Source: Macrobrachium rosenbergii
Taxonomy: Eukaryota > Arthropoda > Malacostraca > Decapoda > Palaemonidae
Length of the DNA stretch: 64,000 bases
NCBI RefSeq assembly: GCF_040412425.1
Contig: NC_089742.1
Location: 81,603,539-81,667,538 of the forward strand
Direction: 5' to 3'
In this document: positions 1-13,403 of the stretch, piece by piece
Numbering within the stretch: the stretch's first letter is position 1
Layout: each line of letters begins with the position of its first letter
Program-made: the position numbers and the translations under genes
The notes under the pieces: generated by a model
Seen by the model: only the letters and a program-made list of their open reading frames with translations
Databases searched by the model: none
What the model was told of the DNA's origin: nothing

Positions 1-2290
1 AAGTCATCGGGAAGATGGAGACCTGTCCTGGACGTCAATGCTCTGAACTTCTTCATTCAGATAACAAAGTTCAGAATGGAAATGAAGCATTTAGTCCTGT
101 CAGCCATCCATCAGGGAGACCGAATGGTGACTATTGATATGCAGAGACATACTTCCATGTCCCAGTACACCCAGACTACAGGAAATATCTGAGGTTCGTC
201 TTCCAGGACAGGGTCTTCCAGTTTCGGGCACTGTGCTCCAGCCTCTCCACAGCCCCTCAAGTATTTACCCGTGTTCTTGCCCCTCTGGTGAAATGGCTCC
301 ACCTAATGGGAATCAATGTGTGTATATATTTAGACGACTGACTCCTACGCTCCCCCTCAAGATCCCAGTGCATGGAGGACCTTCAGAAGATGCTGCAACT
401 CGCCCAGGATTTGGGGCTTTTAATCAATTTCAAGAAATCTCAACTAGCTGCCATGCAATTGATTCTTTATTTGAGGATGAAGAGCGATTCTCTGAATTTT
501 TGGGTTTTTCCATCCTATCAAAGGATTCAGAACTGACTCCAGAAAGTCTGAAACTTCCTCTTTCCTCTGTCCTGCATAGCCAATGAGTGGATGAGCCGCC
601 TGGGAACACCGTCATCCATCGAAAAGTTTGTTCCATCGGGGAGATTACACATCAGAGTGCTGGCGCGGGAAGAACCTTCCGGACTTGTTTGCCTTTCCTA
701 TCACTCCTGAAATCAAGGAGGACCTTTGGTGGCTGGTGGAAGACCGATTTTTAGTAGAAAAGTCGCTGCACCCTCTGAGCCCCAACCTAGCGTTGTATTC
801 AGATGCGTCAGATCTGGGTTGGGTCCTCTACTTAACGACTTGGAAGTTTCGGGACATGGTCTCCAGTCAAAAGGAACCTACACATAAACATGAAGGAGCT
901 GAAGGCGATACATCTGGCTCTTGAGTTCTTCTCAGTAGTAACCTTCTACAGGACAGTCATGGTCCATTTGACAGCATGACCGCACTGGCCTACATCAGGA
1001 ATCAAGGGGGATGCATTCCTTCTCACTTTACAAAGCAGCCAACATCTCCTCTTATGGGCACAAGGCAACCGGACCAGCATTGTGACCTACTTCATTCAGG
1101 GTCAAGCTGAATGTCCTTGCGGACAAATTAAGTCGCAGCAAACAGGTTCTACCAACGGATTGGACGCTGAATCCTCAGGTGTGCACCAACCTGCAGAAAT
1201 GCTGGGGAAAGCCGCCGATAGACCTGTTTGCATTGTTAAGAAACCATCGTGTGTCTGTTTTGTTCGCCACCTCTGGATCCTCAGGCATGGGTGACGGGTG
1301 CAGTGCTGCAGGATTGGTCGGACCTAGACGTTTATACCTTCCCATGCGCACTGACTCTCGGGTTCTTGGCACAAAAATGAAGACCCGTCTAACCCCTGGT
1401 CACATTCGTTTGCAGGCATTCCCCGGTTATTGGCGGGAGTTCTGTCCCAACAGTGTGATGATAAGCAAAAATCGCAGATAACCGAAAATCGGCAATTTTC
1501 GGCACATATCGGCGCCAATAACCAGAGATCATCACCTCTGTTAGGTATATATCGGCGCCAATACCCGATTATCAGCACCGATAAGTGGAAATCAGCGATT
1601 TTTGGCACTGAAAATTGCCGATTTTTGTTGCTAGACCAGCCCTGTAAATCTTGATCAACAATAACCGAGCCTTCCAATAACCGAGGGCTGCCTGTACTGT
1701 CAAGAGCTTGGCTGATATCCTGGGTCCAGCAGATCAGGAGAGAGTGCTTTGCCCATTAAGAGCACTGAAGATTCATCTGGAGAGGACTAAAAGGATTAGA
1801 GGTTCCTCACAAAATCTCTGGTGTTCAGTTAAGGATCCCGCACGGCTGTTATCCAAAAATGCCGTACTCTTCTTTTTAAGGACCATGATTTCTGAATCAC
1901 TCTTGAGAGTTCATGAGGATATCCTCCCCTTGTGTAAAGTTAAGGCCCATGAAATCTTGAAATAAGGGCACTTGCCACCTCGCTGGCCTTCAAATGGAAT
2001 CTCTCACTCTCCATGATCTTGCTGTCCATCTATTGGAGATGCAGGTCATTTTTTGCTATGCATTACCTTTGCAATATAGAAACAGTATATGAGAAATGCA
2101 GTACATTAGGCCCATTCTTCGCACTTGGCATGGTACTGGGAGATGTTGGATAGGAGGAATGCCTTCTGTTTCCTCTAGCTCCTCTCTGATTAAGGATTGT
2201 CAAGTTTTTCTTGGGAAGCCTGGGGACACTGTGTGCCGTGAGTGCCCACCAGTCATTGTCTTCTGTGGTTGGGTTAGATAATTATTTTTT
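1..2290 (+). pseudogene. Degraded DIRS-like retroelement (RT, RNase H, tyrosine recombinase)
   Basis: Broken reading frames give, in order, a reverse transcriptase (about 1-470), an RNase H (about 780-1350) and a tyrosine recombinase (about 1700-2110). This order is typical of DIRS-type retrotransposons. The RT active-site box YLDD is visible at 327-338, but the following Trp codon is TGA. RNase H shows a YSDASDLGW motif near 795 and an ALAYIRNQGG motif near 980-1010. In the recombinase, the HEI...R block near 1950-1975 is disrupted by a few extra bases, and a HYL motif with the likely catalytic Tyr lies near 2060. A MITE interrupts the element at 1413-1694. The 5' part lies outside the window. 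Frameshifts and stops make it inactive. The family assignment rests on domain order and motifs and is good; the exact 3' end is uncertain. Confidence 0.8.
1413..1694. mobile_element. MITE, CAGGCAGTCC family, copy 1
   Basis: The ends are imperfect inverted repeats: CAGGCATTCCCCGGTTAT on the left and GGGCTGCCTG on the right. The right flank is TA; the left TA is not preserved. The interior is rich in short inverted words (CGATTTT, ATCGGCGCC). It resembles the copies at 39772-39951 and 49942-50192. The ends and TA target fit a Tc1/mariner or pogo/Tigger-type non-autonomous element (inference). It is inserted in the DIRS-like element, between RNase H and the recombinase. Confidence 0.7.
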
Positions 2291-2350
2291 GATGTGGTGT
2301 AGGTAAAATTATCTGGTCATATTTTGTTGTACTGTGCCCAGGGCAAGTGG

Positions 2351-2497
<147 letters not shown>

Positions 2498-2548
2498 TTC
2501 TTGGATTGTAGCTTTGGCAACCTGTGATTTATTCTTATGTTTGCAAAG

Positions 2549-4011
2549 CCCCACTAAAGTAGAGGTGGCCCTTGACTCTACCACCACACCACTACAGGTC
2601 GAGAAGAGCTCCTACCAGAGGCAGTATCTATCTGCTGTAGCTCCCTCAACAGGTAAGGTTACAACAAGCATTTCACAATGCTAGCTAACTCTCTATCTCA
2701 AATTCATCTCCATCTCTGAGTGTTTTTGAGAAGTATATGTCCATGTATCACACCTCCTGTCAATGTGGGATTCAGCTATGTAATTATTTGGTAAGTTACT
2801 TATATAAAAATGATATTTTTATAATAAGGTTTTACATATACTTTCCAAATAATTACATGATCAGAGCCCTCCCTCCTCCCCTCTCATGGACATAGGGCAT
2901 AAACGAATTGAGCTCTTTAGCTGTGTTGTAATGTACTCTTCCCCTGAAAGTGGGTGTGGCAAGCTACCTACATCCAAAACAAAGAGTGCTTCCTCGATTT
3001 TCAAATTTTGAGCTGCTGCATAAAGTAAGAAACTAATAGTTATGTAATTATTTGGTAATATATATAAAACTATTTTATTATAAAAGTGTTTTTAACAAGT
3101 TGACAATTGCAATGCAACACTCAATAAACATGCAATAGTTATGGTAAGTAACATTGGAGAACAGCTGTTTTTCAATTCAGTTATGTATGTTAGTACTTAC
3201 TGCTGTTTATACCAGTGTTGTGCATGAAATACTAAGTGGTGGTTAATTCTAAAAAAATAGTAATGAATTATTAGACAAGCCACAAGTTTGGTAAGCATGG
3301 TTGAACATAGAACCTACTGAACTTTTGCTTAGATGTAATATGCATTATCAGTGGAATATACCAAAAACTGAGACAGGCATAGGCACCTAGTGTAGCATAA
3401 TGCACCAAAAATAAAACTTGCATTAGGCATATCCCAGTGTAATCTACTAAAAATGCAAATGGCACAATACATAATACATGATTAAATCATGTTTTTGAGG
3501 ACAAATATTCAAGGGTCACATGATACATGAGCATACTAATTGTGGTTGTTTTGCTGCTGTACATTTTTGATTTTACAGAATTATTTATTGGAAATAATAT
3601 TTTCTTGTGTATTGATGGAGCAAGCTTCAGTTCCAAAATTGAAAAGTATCTAAAAACCAAAGCACAGCTTGCCCTAAGGGTTTAGGTAAGGAATTGTGAA
3701 CTGTGTAAGATTCTGTGGAAGGGTTAATTAGCAAAGTTTTGATTTTCTTAGATTTTATAAATTTTACTTTATAAGTTAATCATCGTTTAACATGTGACTG
3801 CACTCTTAAGTTGAATTTTGTCAACCTTGCCATTCAGTCTTTTTTATTCATCATTGTATTTCAGTGATGGCAATACAAATGATGGGAATGAATCAAGTGA
3901 CCAGACTACTGGAGTTGCAAGTGAAGACCCAGCTGTTTTGAGTACTGAGTCAGCTGTCTACAAAGTTCTGCCTCAATTTGTGTTCATCGGTTATCAACCA
4001 CTTACAAGCAG
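2549..4011 (+). pseudogene. Duplicated exons A', B', C' of an unidentified host gene (frameshifted)
   Basis: Three exons match those at 29071-29174, 30100-30207 and 30388-30533. Splice signals are conserved: gcaaag acceptor and cag/gtaagg donor for A' (2549-2652), ttacag and tag/gtaagg for B' (3579-3685), tttcag and cag/gtgtgg for C' (3865-4011). A' carries one inserted and one deleted base relative to its partner, so it stays open with five altered residues. B' is one base shorter. C' has one extra base ('ctgttttgag' versus 'ctgtgcgag'), which shifts the frame after the GVASEDPAV segment. No downstream exons follow copy 1, so it is probably a non-functional partial copy, or an artefact of assembly. 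Confidence 0.65.
2770..3065. repeat. Inverted-repeat element related to 26425-26600
   Basis: The motif ATGTAATTATTTGGTAA occurs at about 2778 and 3043, and its reverse complement at about 2848. The segment around 2905-3060 is a reverse-complement match to about 26440-26600, which leads into DIRS-like gag remnants. It is therefore probably a terminal fragment of a repeat family (inference). The same sequence is present in duplication copy 2 at about 29298-29585. It lies in the intron between exons A' and B'. Confidence 0.5.
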
Positions 4012-5198
4012 GTGTGGAAATTATTTTTGGGGTAATTCTTAAGTGTCTTAATGTTTTGACATGATTAAGGGATTGCTCTTAAAAGCATCATATAGTTTAA
4101 CATCCTTTCAAAATAATGTCAAACAATGAACTAAATTTGTCCTGAGGTGTTATTTGGATATTAAGTCATTTTATTCACTAATGAAAGTGTTATCGGAGAG
4201 CAATGATAGTAATGTGGAGAAAAAAGGATAACTAAATATAATCTTCACTGGATATAGTATCTGCTACCCTAGTGTTTGTACATTAGCACTTCAACTTAAT
4301 AGTTCATGGATTTGGTCTCCGGATAGGTAATGAAGATGTACCTATAGCTTACAAGATGTCGTGGGGCCAACTTGCATAGCTTATAGTACTACAGCAGTAC
4401 CATTATAAAATAATTAATAGTGTAACTTAACTGGTATCCACTTCTTAGCTGTATATATACCTCTATTCCTGCTTCCTTTCTCCCGACTTCCAACTTTTTT
4501 CAGTCTTAAGTGCTGAAGGGCTAAAAGCAGCCCAGTGCCTGGCTGTATAGCCAAATTTTCATAAATCAATCATTCTTAACAATTTTAATGTATACCAAGG
4601 TTAATAAATTTGAGGCAGCTCTTTTCTCTCTCTCACATTTAGTAGAGATTTTTTGTGAATTAGCTAGAGGTAAGAAGAAAGTAGTTTTAAGAGTTTATTT
4701 TTTAAAATTTAATTTCCATTGTTTTTCATCAGCTGATCTCTGTTTAGCACTATTTATCAAGAATACATAAGCATGCACCTGCCCTGCCCCCTCTCTCTTT
4801 TGCATTTATGCTGCAAATATATATTTTTAAGTTATCTAGAATTCAGAAGACAATGCTATTAAAACCTTTTTTTCATTTCCATGAATGGATATTGCTGTTA
4901 ACCATTATGGATCAAAAATATATATGTATTCACACTATCATTCTATAGAACAATTTTTTCCAAATTAGGTACAGCTTAGAAGAAAATGCTTTTAAAAGCT
5001 CTTTCTTTTATATTGTCATTGGCTGATCTTGAAGTTTACCATTTTGTGTTGAGAATACATTTATATCGTAGACATTTTTTTGTAAATCAGCTGGATGTTA
5101 GAAGAAAATATGTGCCTCCTGTACTCTTTAATGTTTACTCAATATGTTCCCCTGCATGCTGCCAGGCAGCAGAAGGTGCACACAAATCTTAAGTACTG
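4012..5198. other. AT-rich intronic or intergenic DNA, no gene seen
   Basis: There is no convincing coding sequence or RNA gene. Bases 4262-5198, together with the adjoining left part of the LTR element, are missing from duplication copy 2. Confidence 0.6.
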
Positions 5199-5202
5199 CC
5201 AT
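5199..5202. repeat. Target site duplication CCAT (left)
   Basis: CCAT directly precedes the left LTR and is repeated directly after the right LTR at 9031-9034. Confidence 0.85.
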
Positions 5203-5817
<615 letters not shown>

Positions 5818-5832
5818 TTTCTCCCCTTTTTA
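5818..5832 (-). promoter_or_regulatory. Polypurine tract
   Basis: On the - strand a run AAAAAGGGGAGAAA lies immediately upstream of the 3' LTR start (TATAGAGGG). This is the expected place and composition for the plus-strand primer of an LTR retroelement. Confidence 0.8.
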
Positions 5833-5849
5833 GCATTTCCCAACCAACA

Positions 5850-8364
5850 CCTTTCACACCTCTTTCAAATCGCCTTCACATAACACCCACGGATGCTCAC
5901 TAGCAGGTCCTCTAGATCGCGTTCGCGACACGCAATCATTCTCTCAAGAATCATTCTCTCTTCTAGCAACATTCAAACTCACATCTTCTCCTCCATTCTC
6001 TCTCAGATTCATGCTATCTTCTTCACTATTACCACTCTCAATTTCATCCACAATCTCATCTATACCCTCTAACTCGTTCCCAAATACCTCCCCAATTCTT
6101 CAACTAACCCATCCCATTCGCTCATTGACCTTTCCAATTCTTGCAACGATTCATTCATGCTTTCAATCACTCGTATATTACTGCTATGCTCTCTTACTCT
6201 TACACTTTCGCTCACCTCCAACCGTTCACTAACCCCTACACGTTCAGTCAACTCAGTTATATCAAACCCGCATATGCTATACGTTCTATTCATACCATCC
6301 CATTCACCCGTATTACACGCTTTATCACTCATTTCCACTTTGGCACTCACACCCCTATCACACAACTTACGACCATTCCGTTCACTTACGTTCTTCCCTT
6401 TCTTACGTTTTCTACCATACTCTATCAAAACAAATTGCTGATCCTCATGCAACAACCCCTCATGTACATGCATCACACGCACCGCTTGCATCCTGGAGGA
6501 CCCACCCATTTGAACCCCTTCACACTCAGTTTCCCGAATTGCTGTCACAGTCACCCTCTTTCGTCTACATACACTTGATACATGCCCTTCCATTCCACAT
6601 TCGTCACATAGCTCTCTGTTCTGAACACATTCTCGCATAATGCCCATTCTTACCACAGTTGCCACATATTACATTCACTCGGTACCCTACAACCATTAGC
6701 AATATGACCCACCTGTCGCACCTGTAGCATTTAACCCCCTATCTTTCGTGACACTCCCTTACCAAATGTCCCGATTGCCCACACCAAACACGCTCCTAAA
6801 GCCACCTACACTCATTCTTTGTATGTCCTTCCTTTCCACATCTAAAACACTTGGCCTCGACTTCCACTCATCGACCTTCCCTTTGTACACTACTATCCCT
6901 AACCCGTCCAACCCGTTGTTCCCTTACAAACCCACCATTCATTCTCCCTGGCACCTCCACATTACTTGCTCTTACACTCCTATCTATTACACTATCGGCC
7001 ATTCTCATTGGGCCCCTCAACACTGCATCCCTAAAGCTTCCGAACTCTGGTACCCTCTCATCTACCCCAGCCCTTACACTTACACTTCTGCTCTCTTTTA
7101 TAACCCTGTCAAGCTCATAATCTTCTACAATTTCAAAATTTCTCCCCAAGTCAACCTTTCATTCGTCCATCTTTTCTTCTCCTTCGCTTCAAGTTCACAA
7201 ATTCTCTAACTCCATCTGGCACTGTCCCTAACAACTTCGTACTAACTCCTTACATTCATCTATCCCATCATCCCCAAACTTCTTCCTTGCCAACGTCTCA
7301 GCCTACAAGCATACAGTGACAAGGTTTCCCCAGCTTTCATTCTTGCCTCATCAAATTCATTCTTCCTCTTATACTTAACACTCGCTTTCATACGCCTAAG
7401 CTTGCTCAACTAGTCTAGCTTTCACCTTGTCATACTCAACATCCCCACACTCATAATAACCCTATACATATCAAGCAAAACCCAGTCAAATATTCTCCTA
7501 ATTCTCGTGCCCACACTCTCTTACTTTCCCCATACTTATCCTGACAAAACCTTTCATACTCCCTAAAGAAATCATGCACATCCCTACTTCCATACTCATT
7601 ATACTTTTCACACCGGGGTACCTCCCTCACATACATAGCCTTTCTCACTTTCACTCTCACTTTCGCTATTTTCACTCTGTCCTTTCATACCATCTTCCGA
7701 ATACAAAGAGTCCACTTCTGCACTTACATTCATCTTACTCATTACACTCTTCTTCCCCTCTTTTTATCCACTTTTATCCCTCACCTCCATCCACCTCACT
7801 ATCACTACTGCCTTCACCCTCTCCTTCTTTCCTGCCTTTCCCACTTCCTTACTCTTCTTACCAGTTTCCTTTCCCTTTCCTTCTTCCTTTTTCTTCCCCT
7901 GACTTATCCTTACTTTCCCTCTGTTCCTTCCCTTGCTTTTCATTCCCTTTTCCTTACCCTGCCTCTCATTCCCTCGTTTCTTACTTCCTATTCCCATATC
8001 ACTTTCATCACTCACGCTTCCATTCACTTCTTCCTCCTTTTCTTTCTCTCTTGCCCCTTCACACGTTCCAGAGAACCTGCCTCCAACAGCCCCTTCTCCA
8101 AAAACACCCTTGAACATACCTTTCACCATTTCTTCCACACCTTTTCATCATTCCTCCAACTTTTTATCCATTCTCTCTTTGGACTCTTTCATCTCCCCTT
8201 TCATTTCTTCTTTTGCACTTCTTAGCATTCCCCCATCTCCTCAACTGACTCCTCAACTCCTCATTCTCACTCCTCAGCCTCCCATTCTCCTCCTCCAGCC
8301 TACCCTGGAGTTCCCTAGCCACTCGGAGTTCTCTCTCTCAGTTTCTCTATCTCACTCATCCTGA
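5850..8364 (-). pseudogene. gag-like gene with coiled coil and five CCHC zinc knuckles
   Basis: Reading the - strand from a likely start near 8361 (MSEIEKLRE), the product opens with a Glu/Lys-rich coiled coil. A Lys/Glu-rich stretch follows, with GEGAVGGRF near 8090. Then comes a capsid-like segment at about 7600-7500 (HDFFREYERF, ARELGEYLTG). Five CCHC knuckles lie in tandem at about 6850-6808, 6791-6752, 6732-6689, 6670-6627 and 6609-6566 (for example CFRCGKEGHTKNEC and CDECGMEGHVSSVC). The C-terminal part (to about 6069) is Glu/Arg/Ser-rich. Several single-base shifts break the frame. Such knuckles bind nucleic acid in Gag and CNBP-type proteins (family knowledge). With no pol domains found, Gag alone may package the RNA, with enzymes supplied in trans (inference). 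Confidence 0.72.
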
Positions 8365-8419
8365 CCTCTTACTCTCACTCTACCCACCACAAGCAATCCC
8401 TAATGGCTATTATACAACA

Positions 8420-8437
8420 GCCCCATGTTGGGCGCCA
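8420..8437 (-). promoter_or_regulatory. Primer-binding site, tRNA-Lys(CUU) type
   Basis: The + strand reads GCCCCATGTTGGGCGCCA. From memory this matches the 3' end of eukaryotic tRNA-Lys(CUU) at 17 of 18 positions, counting the CCA. It lies two bases from the LTR edge. The equivalent site in duplication copy 2 (32008-32025) matches at all 18 positions. Confidence 0.85.
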
Positions 8438-8439
8438 AA

Positions 8440-9030
<591 letters not shown>

Positions 9031-9034
9031 CCAT

Positions 9035-11424
9035 GAAATTTAATATTCTACCAGAATTTCACACTTTGATAAATACTTGAAGTCTGTATCCTTGAAAGTT
9101 CATTAGATGAATACAGTATTTGTTTGTAGAAGTACTGCTGTACATTGAATAATTTTAATAATGATTTTATGGTCTCAAAGCTGATAAAAAAAGGCAAACA
9201 AAGGTTTCTAGGTAATTCTGGCTTCTTGTCACTGTTATTATAAAACACCTTTATGGCTTTATTGTAGGAAGTATCAAAATATGAGCTGTATAACATGAAT
9301 CCCTCCCAGCATTAAAGGAATAGATTTTTTTGTTTATGCGATGTCCTTTCAGGAATGCATATGAGTTGAAGTGTTTGTCGCTTTCTTATGTATAAAAATT
9401 TACACTGAAAATGTTTGCATCTGTAAACAATGTCTAAAAAAGGCAAGCAACCGTTTCTTTTATTTTAGCATAAATTTGATTGATTACACATTCATTCATT
9501 TTTTGCATGAAGTTATTTACATCTTAGTTCTGCTAGCCAAAATATCATGTGCATACCAAGACCAAGGCACAGCTATTTGATTAATCTTATGAATAAAATA
9601 TTTTGAAAAACTCCATGTATAAATCTGAGTGAACTGGTGGTAAAGGGTTACCAGCTACTGTACTAAAATATTTTTTATTGAATTTTTTCATTACAAACTG
9701 ATGTGTCTTAAATACACAATTCCAGTACAAAATTTTACTGCCCGGTTAATTGATTTTCGAATTTTATAATACTAATTCAATAGGCACTTTTGTAAATAAA
9801 GGACAAATATCAAAACTTACTAAGCAGGAATCAGGATTGATCTTGATGCTGTGAAGTCTGATAAATTAATCAAGTGGGTGCCTGATATAGTTCCTAACAG
9901 TGACAATAACAATTTTATAAGATAATTTGAAGGTTTATACTGTAAGCTGTCTCTTACAAATGTTAAAATATAAGAGAGGAACAGTATACAAATTTCTAGA
10001 ATTTCCTAACTTCCTATTTGCAAATGTAAAATTGCAATTTTTTCTGAGAAATTTTTAAGCATACTGTAATTTAACTGAAAATATTCACTCAGTAGCCAGT
10101 TTTAAGTCTGGTTCAGTATGTACTATACATACTTGACCAGACAAAATTTGCACAACTAAATGCAAATAATCAAGAAGTCTAGTGTAATGCAGTGCATATA
10201 CTGTGGCTGATGTTCAGCTTTAGTCAGTAGTCTGGTCACTGTTTTTTATTTTTACCATTACACACTATCCATTATGCATGCACATAATCCACATGTACAC
10301 ACATTACGTGCATTACCCATGGATGACTTTTGATTGATTACAGTTACTTGATAGTGAATATTAGTTTAGGCAGGTCTTGTGTGAGACATTTTGCTTGCTA
10401 AAGTGTTGTATCTTTAGAGATTTGTATTGGATACATACTCATTTTTTACCAAATTTTTTTATACTTCTTGTGTCTTCAGCTTATATGAGGTCTTTTTAGG
10501 TTAATGTTTGTTTTTATTGGTTGTTCATAGTAAGGCTAGGATTTTGGGTTCCTTCTAGTACAATGGACTTATTATCTACTACCATTGGGAATGGATAGAC
10601 TGACATCAATGAGTTGACGTCTGGATTGTTGAAAGGGATCACTAGTATGATTTGATTGGCTACCACTTTCACTGTGAGCTTAATCAGGAAATTAAGATGA
10701 AAAGGCTGACGGTGCAGCAGGCAAGCACACACAGTGTGCAATAAAATTAGACAATGCGTAGCAAATGGTTGAATATAAATGGCTACTGGTTAAAGGATTT
10801 TGTTTATTTTTTGCTGTAGCACAACGGGGTGCAAAAAGGGGGGACCGTTTGATGTCGCAAACTGCTAAACAGAAGACTGGCACTTGGCAGGATGGCAGTT
10901 AGATGTCTAAGGCTAGGGTTTTTGTTTTATGCAGAGGCTCAGACCGACATAGGGCTGGATAACAAGTTCTGGAAGAGAATTCCAGATTAGAATTCAAAAC
11001 CAAATGAGTTTCTCTCACATGAACTTAAATAGGCACTATGGAGGAATTGAGCAATTAGATTTAATTAGCCCGTGGTAACACTATGGATGGAATAATCTGA
11101 TTCTGATCACTGAATTGATTTAACTGGAGCTTAGGGCAAATCATGGGGCAGCTTGGTTGTTAGGTTTTCTGAATTGACAAAGAGGGCTTTGTTTAAGAGA
11201 ATGATAAGTTGGAAACTTGGAAAATGGAGAGAAATTCATGAGAAGAAACAGAAACTGGCTTGGGACTGAATGCTTCCAGAAGTACATTATTCCTTCTGCT
11301 TACAGCTTGTGGCATGGGAGGAACTTGGCCTCCAGAGTCTTGCAATCCTCACCAGTGTAAGGAAAACAAAAGGGCACCACTCGACATGTTGGTGGCTGGG
11401 TACAGAGTGCAGTGGCGTTCAGGT
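9035..11424. other. Non-coding DNA, no gene seen
   Basis: 9035-10548 is the right end of duplication copy 1, AT-rich, and matches 32620-34138. 10549-11424 is unique in this window. Short open frames in it show no recognisable domain or repeat, and I see no RNA gene. Confidence 0.6.
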
Positions 11425-11685
11425 CCCATGGTGTGCCAGTGCTCCCATGGTGACTAGACTAGTACCAAAGAAATATTTTTCTAGCCTGGTCTTTTAGCCG
11501 GGTATTGTGTCGTAATGAAAACACTATGACACGTGATAGAGTATAATGGACTCAAAGATAAGAGGGCATTTTCCCTTATCTTCAGCGTAAGCTGAACCCA
11601 GTTTTTCCTACGTCAAAACTGCAAGAAGTGACTTGGCATGACATGCGTCTGCCATCTTGTTTACGACCGGGCAGGCAAAAGACCA
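11425..11685. repeat. DIRS inverted terminal repeat, 3' (left) copy
   Basis: Runs from CCCATGGTGTGCCAGTG to GGGCAGGCAAAAGACCATC. It is the reverse complement of about 19057-19325 with few differences. Confidence 0.88.
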
Positions 11686-11761
11686 TCTCCAGTACTCTCT
11701 GCTGGTCAATGTAGGATTATCCCTTGCCCAAATCCCATGTCTTTGTCAGGAAGTGGGAGGG

Positions 11762-11862
11762 TTTGAGGACTCAACAGCGACTACCAAAAAATAGGTTTTC
11801 CTACGTCAAAACCTGTTTTTGATAGCGTAGTCGCTGTCTCGTCCTCAAAGGAGCTTTACCAA
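11762..11862. repeat. DIRS internal complementary region
   Basis: Two arms, TTTGAGGACTCAACAGCG and CGCTGTCTCGTCCTCAAA, form a hairpin (11762-11849). The segment 11812-11862 is the reverse complement of the extreme right end of the element (19326-19371). In DIRS elements this region templates completion of the ends before circularisation. Confidence 0.75.
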
Positions 11863-12130
11863 AGAAATTGACAGGTGACAAAAGGCTTAAGCTCTTAAAA
11901 TTTAAATTCCAAACAACCCAAAGAAAAACATTTATGGTCCAAGGTCAAGCCACAAGTTTCAAGCCCCATTCCTTATTCCAAAAACCTTTTGGGGTTTTGG
12001 AAACAAGAAATGAGAAACTAAACAAGAACTTGCACTTGTAGGGTGAAGTTCTGTAGTGATTTACCTAAGTATGCTGGGTGTGGTTGCAGTCTTTTCGTAT
12101 CTTTCCCAGCAATAGTAGCATACTCACCCG

Positions 12131-13403
12131 TTAGGAAGACCCCTGGTTTTCTGCTGTAGAGCGTATGGGGTCGGGACTAACCATTCCACCTACTGACATG
12201 CAGTGCAGACGAATTTGTTCGAGCTCATGGCAGTAATGTTTTAAGAACACTGTCTCTGATGCCCCACCCTGTACTTTCAGAGACTTCTTCAAAGGAGACA
12301 TTTCTGAAGAAGGCCAATGATGTACTTACTTTCCTTATGTCATGTGACCTGGGAAAGGAGTGTGGTTTGCTTTTTGATTAGGGACACTAAAATTATTCTT
12401 AGCCCTTGTAGAGAGTGGTTTATTAGTGCTAGGGTGTAAGAAAATCGGACCTTCTGGGATGTTTGCGTGACCTCTAGGTAACCCATAAGTGCTTGAACTG
12501 GGCATAATGTTTTGTCTGCTAAATTAAGTTTCCTTATAAGAATAGGAGATTTCCTTTTAAAGGATCCTCATTCTTGGCCAGGAATGATGGGCCTGGGGAC
12601 AATAATAAATGATTATCAACAGTTTGTGTGATATATCGTCCCCGATTTAAGAGAGCCCAGTTCACTAATACGGGCCCTGAAGCTAATGCAATTAGGAAGA
12701 TCGCCTCTTGTAGTTTGAGAGTTGTGGTTGTATTGGATCCACTGAACTGAGGAGTAGATAGAAGTCTAAGTACCTTGTTCAGGGACCAAGTAATTGGGAG
12801 TCTTTTAGGGAGCAGGTCTTTGTAGAGCAAAAGACCGTAGATGGGAAGTAACGACTTCTATGCTGGAGTCAACCCGAATCCATAAAGCAAGGGTTCTGAT
12901 AATGCTGTCTTGTTTGACATGATTGTTGTAACCGCAAGGCGTTTGTCTTCAAAAAGATATATCATAAAATTTAAAATTGTTTTTATAGAAATTTCAACTG
13001 GGCTCTCAGTATGGATATAATCTAACCATATCTTCCATATGGACTGGTATTGTCGGATAGATGACGTCCGTAACTTTTGCACTAGGTACCTAGCAATGTT
13101 GGGTGAGTAGTTTTCACGGTAGATAATGTTTAAAAAATCCACACATGAAGGTCTCGGCTCAGAAAGGAGGATGCGTAAATAATTTTCCCTCCTACTTTCT
13201 GGGATAGTACAGTGGACGACAGTGGAATTGATCTTTTCGCCCGCTGTGGAAGTGATAGGAACCAATGTCTGTTTGGCCAATTTGGGGCTATTAAGTAAGC
13301 TGTTCCTTTGAAGGTTAGGAGTGCTTAAAACCTTCGAAATCTGGGACAATGGCGGAAAAAGATATGTCGATCTTCCAATTGTTCCAGTCTTGTAGGAAGG
13401 CAT
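12131..13403 (-). pseudogene. DIRS tyrosine recombinase
   Basis: An N-terminal SAM-like core-binding segment appears as SSIRQYQSIWKIWLDYI (near 13070-13020). The catalytic part begins near 12830 (ITWSLNKVLRLL). The Arg-containing box reads SGPVLVNWA in the open frame at about 12650, but the neighbouring frame reads RISEL, so a deletion and an insertion mask it. The H-x-x-R box HDIRK lies at 12330-12344 and the catalytic Tyr in LKHYCHEL at about 12221-12245. The frame ends at TAA 12131-12133. The protein would cut and join the circular DNA intermediate. At least three frame changes disrupt it. Confidence 0.82.

Noticed and set aside
6141..6578. A + strand open frame of 145 codons
   Set aside because: Antisense to gag of the LTR element; composition is Thr/Pro/Phe-rich, as expected of the complementary strand.
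7574..8364. + strand Ser/Pro/Phe-rich frames
   Set aside because: Antisense to the Lys/Glu-rich gag coiled coil.
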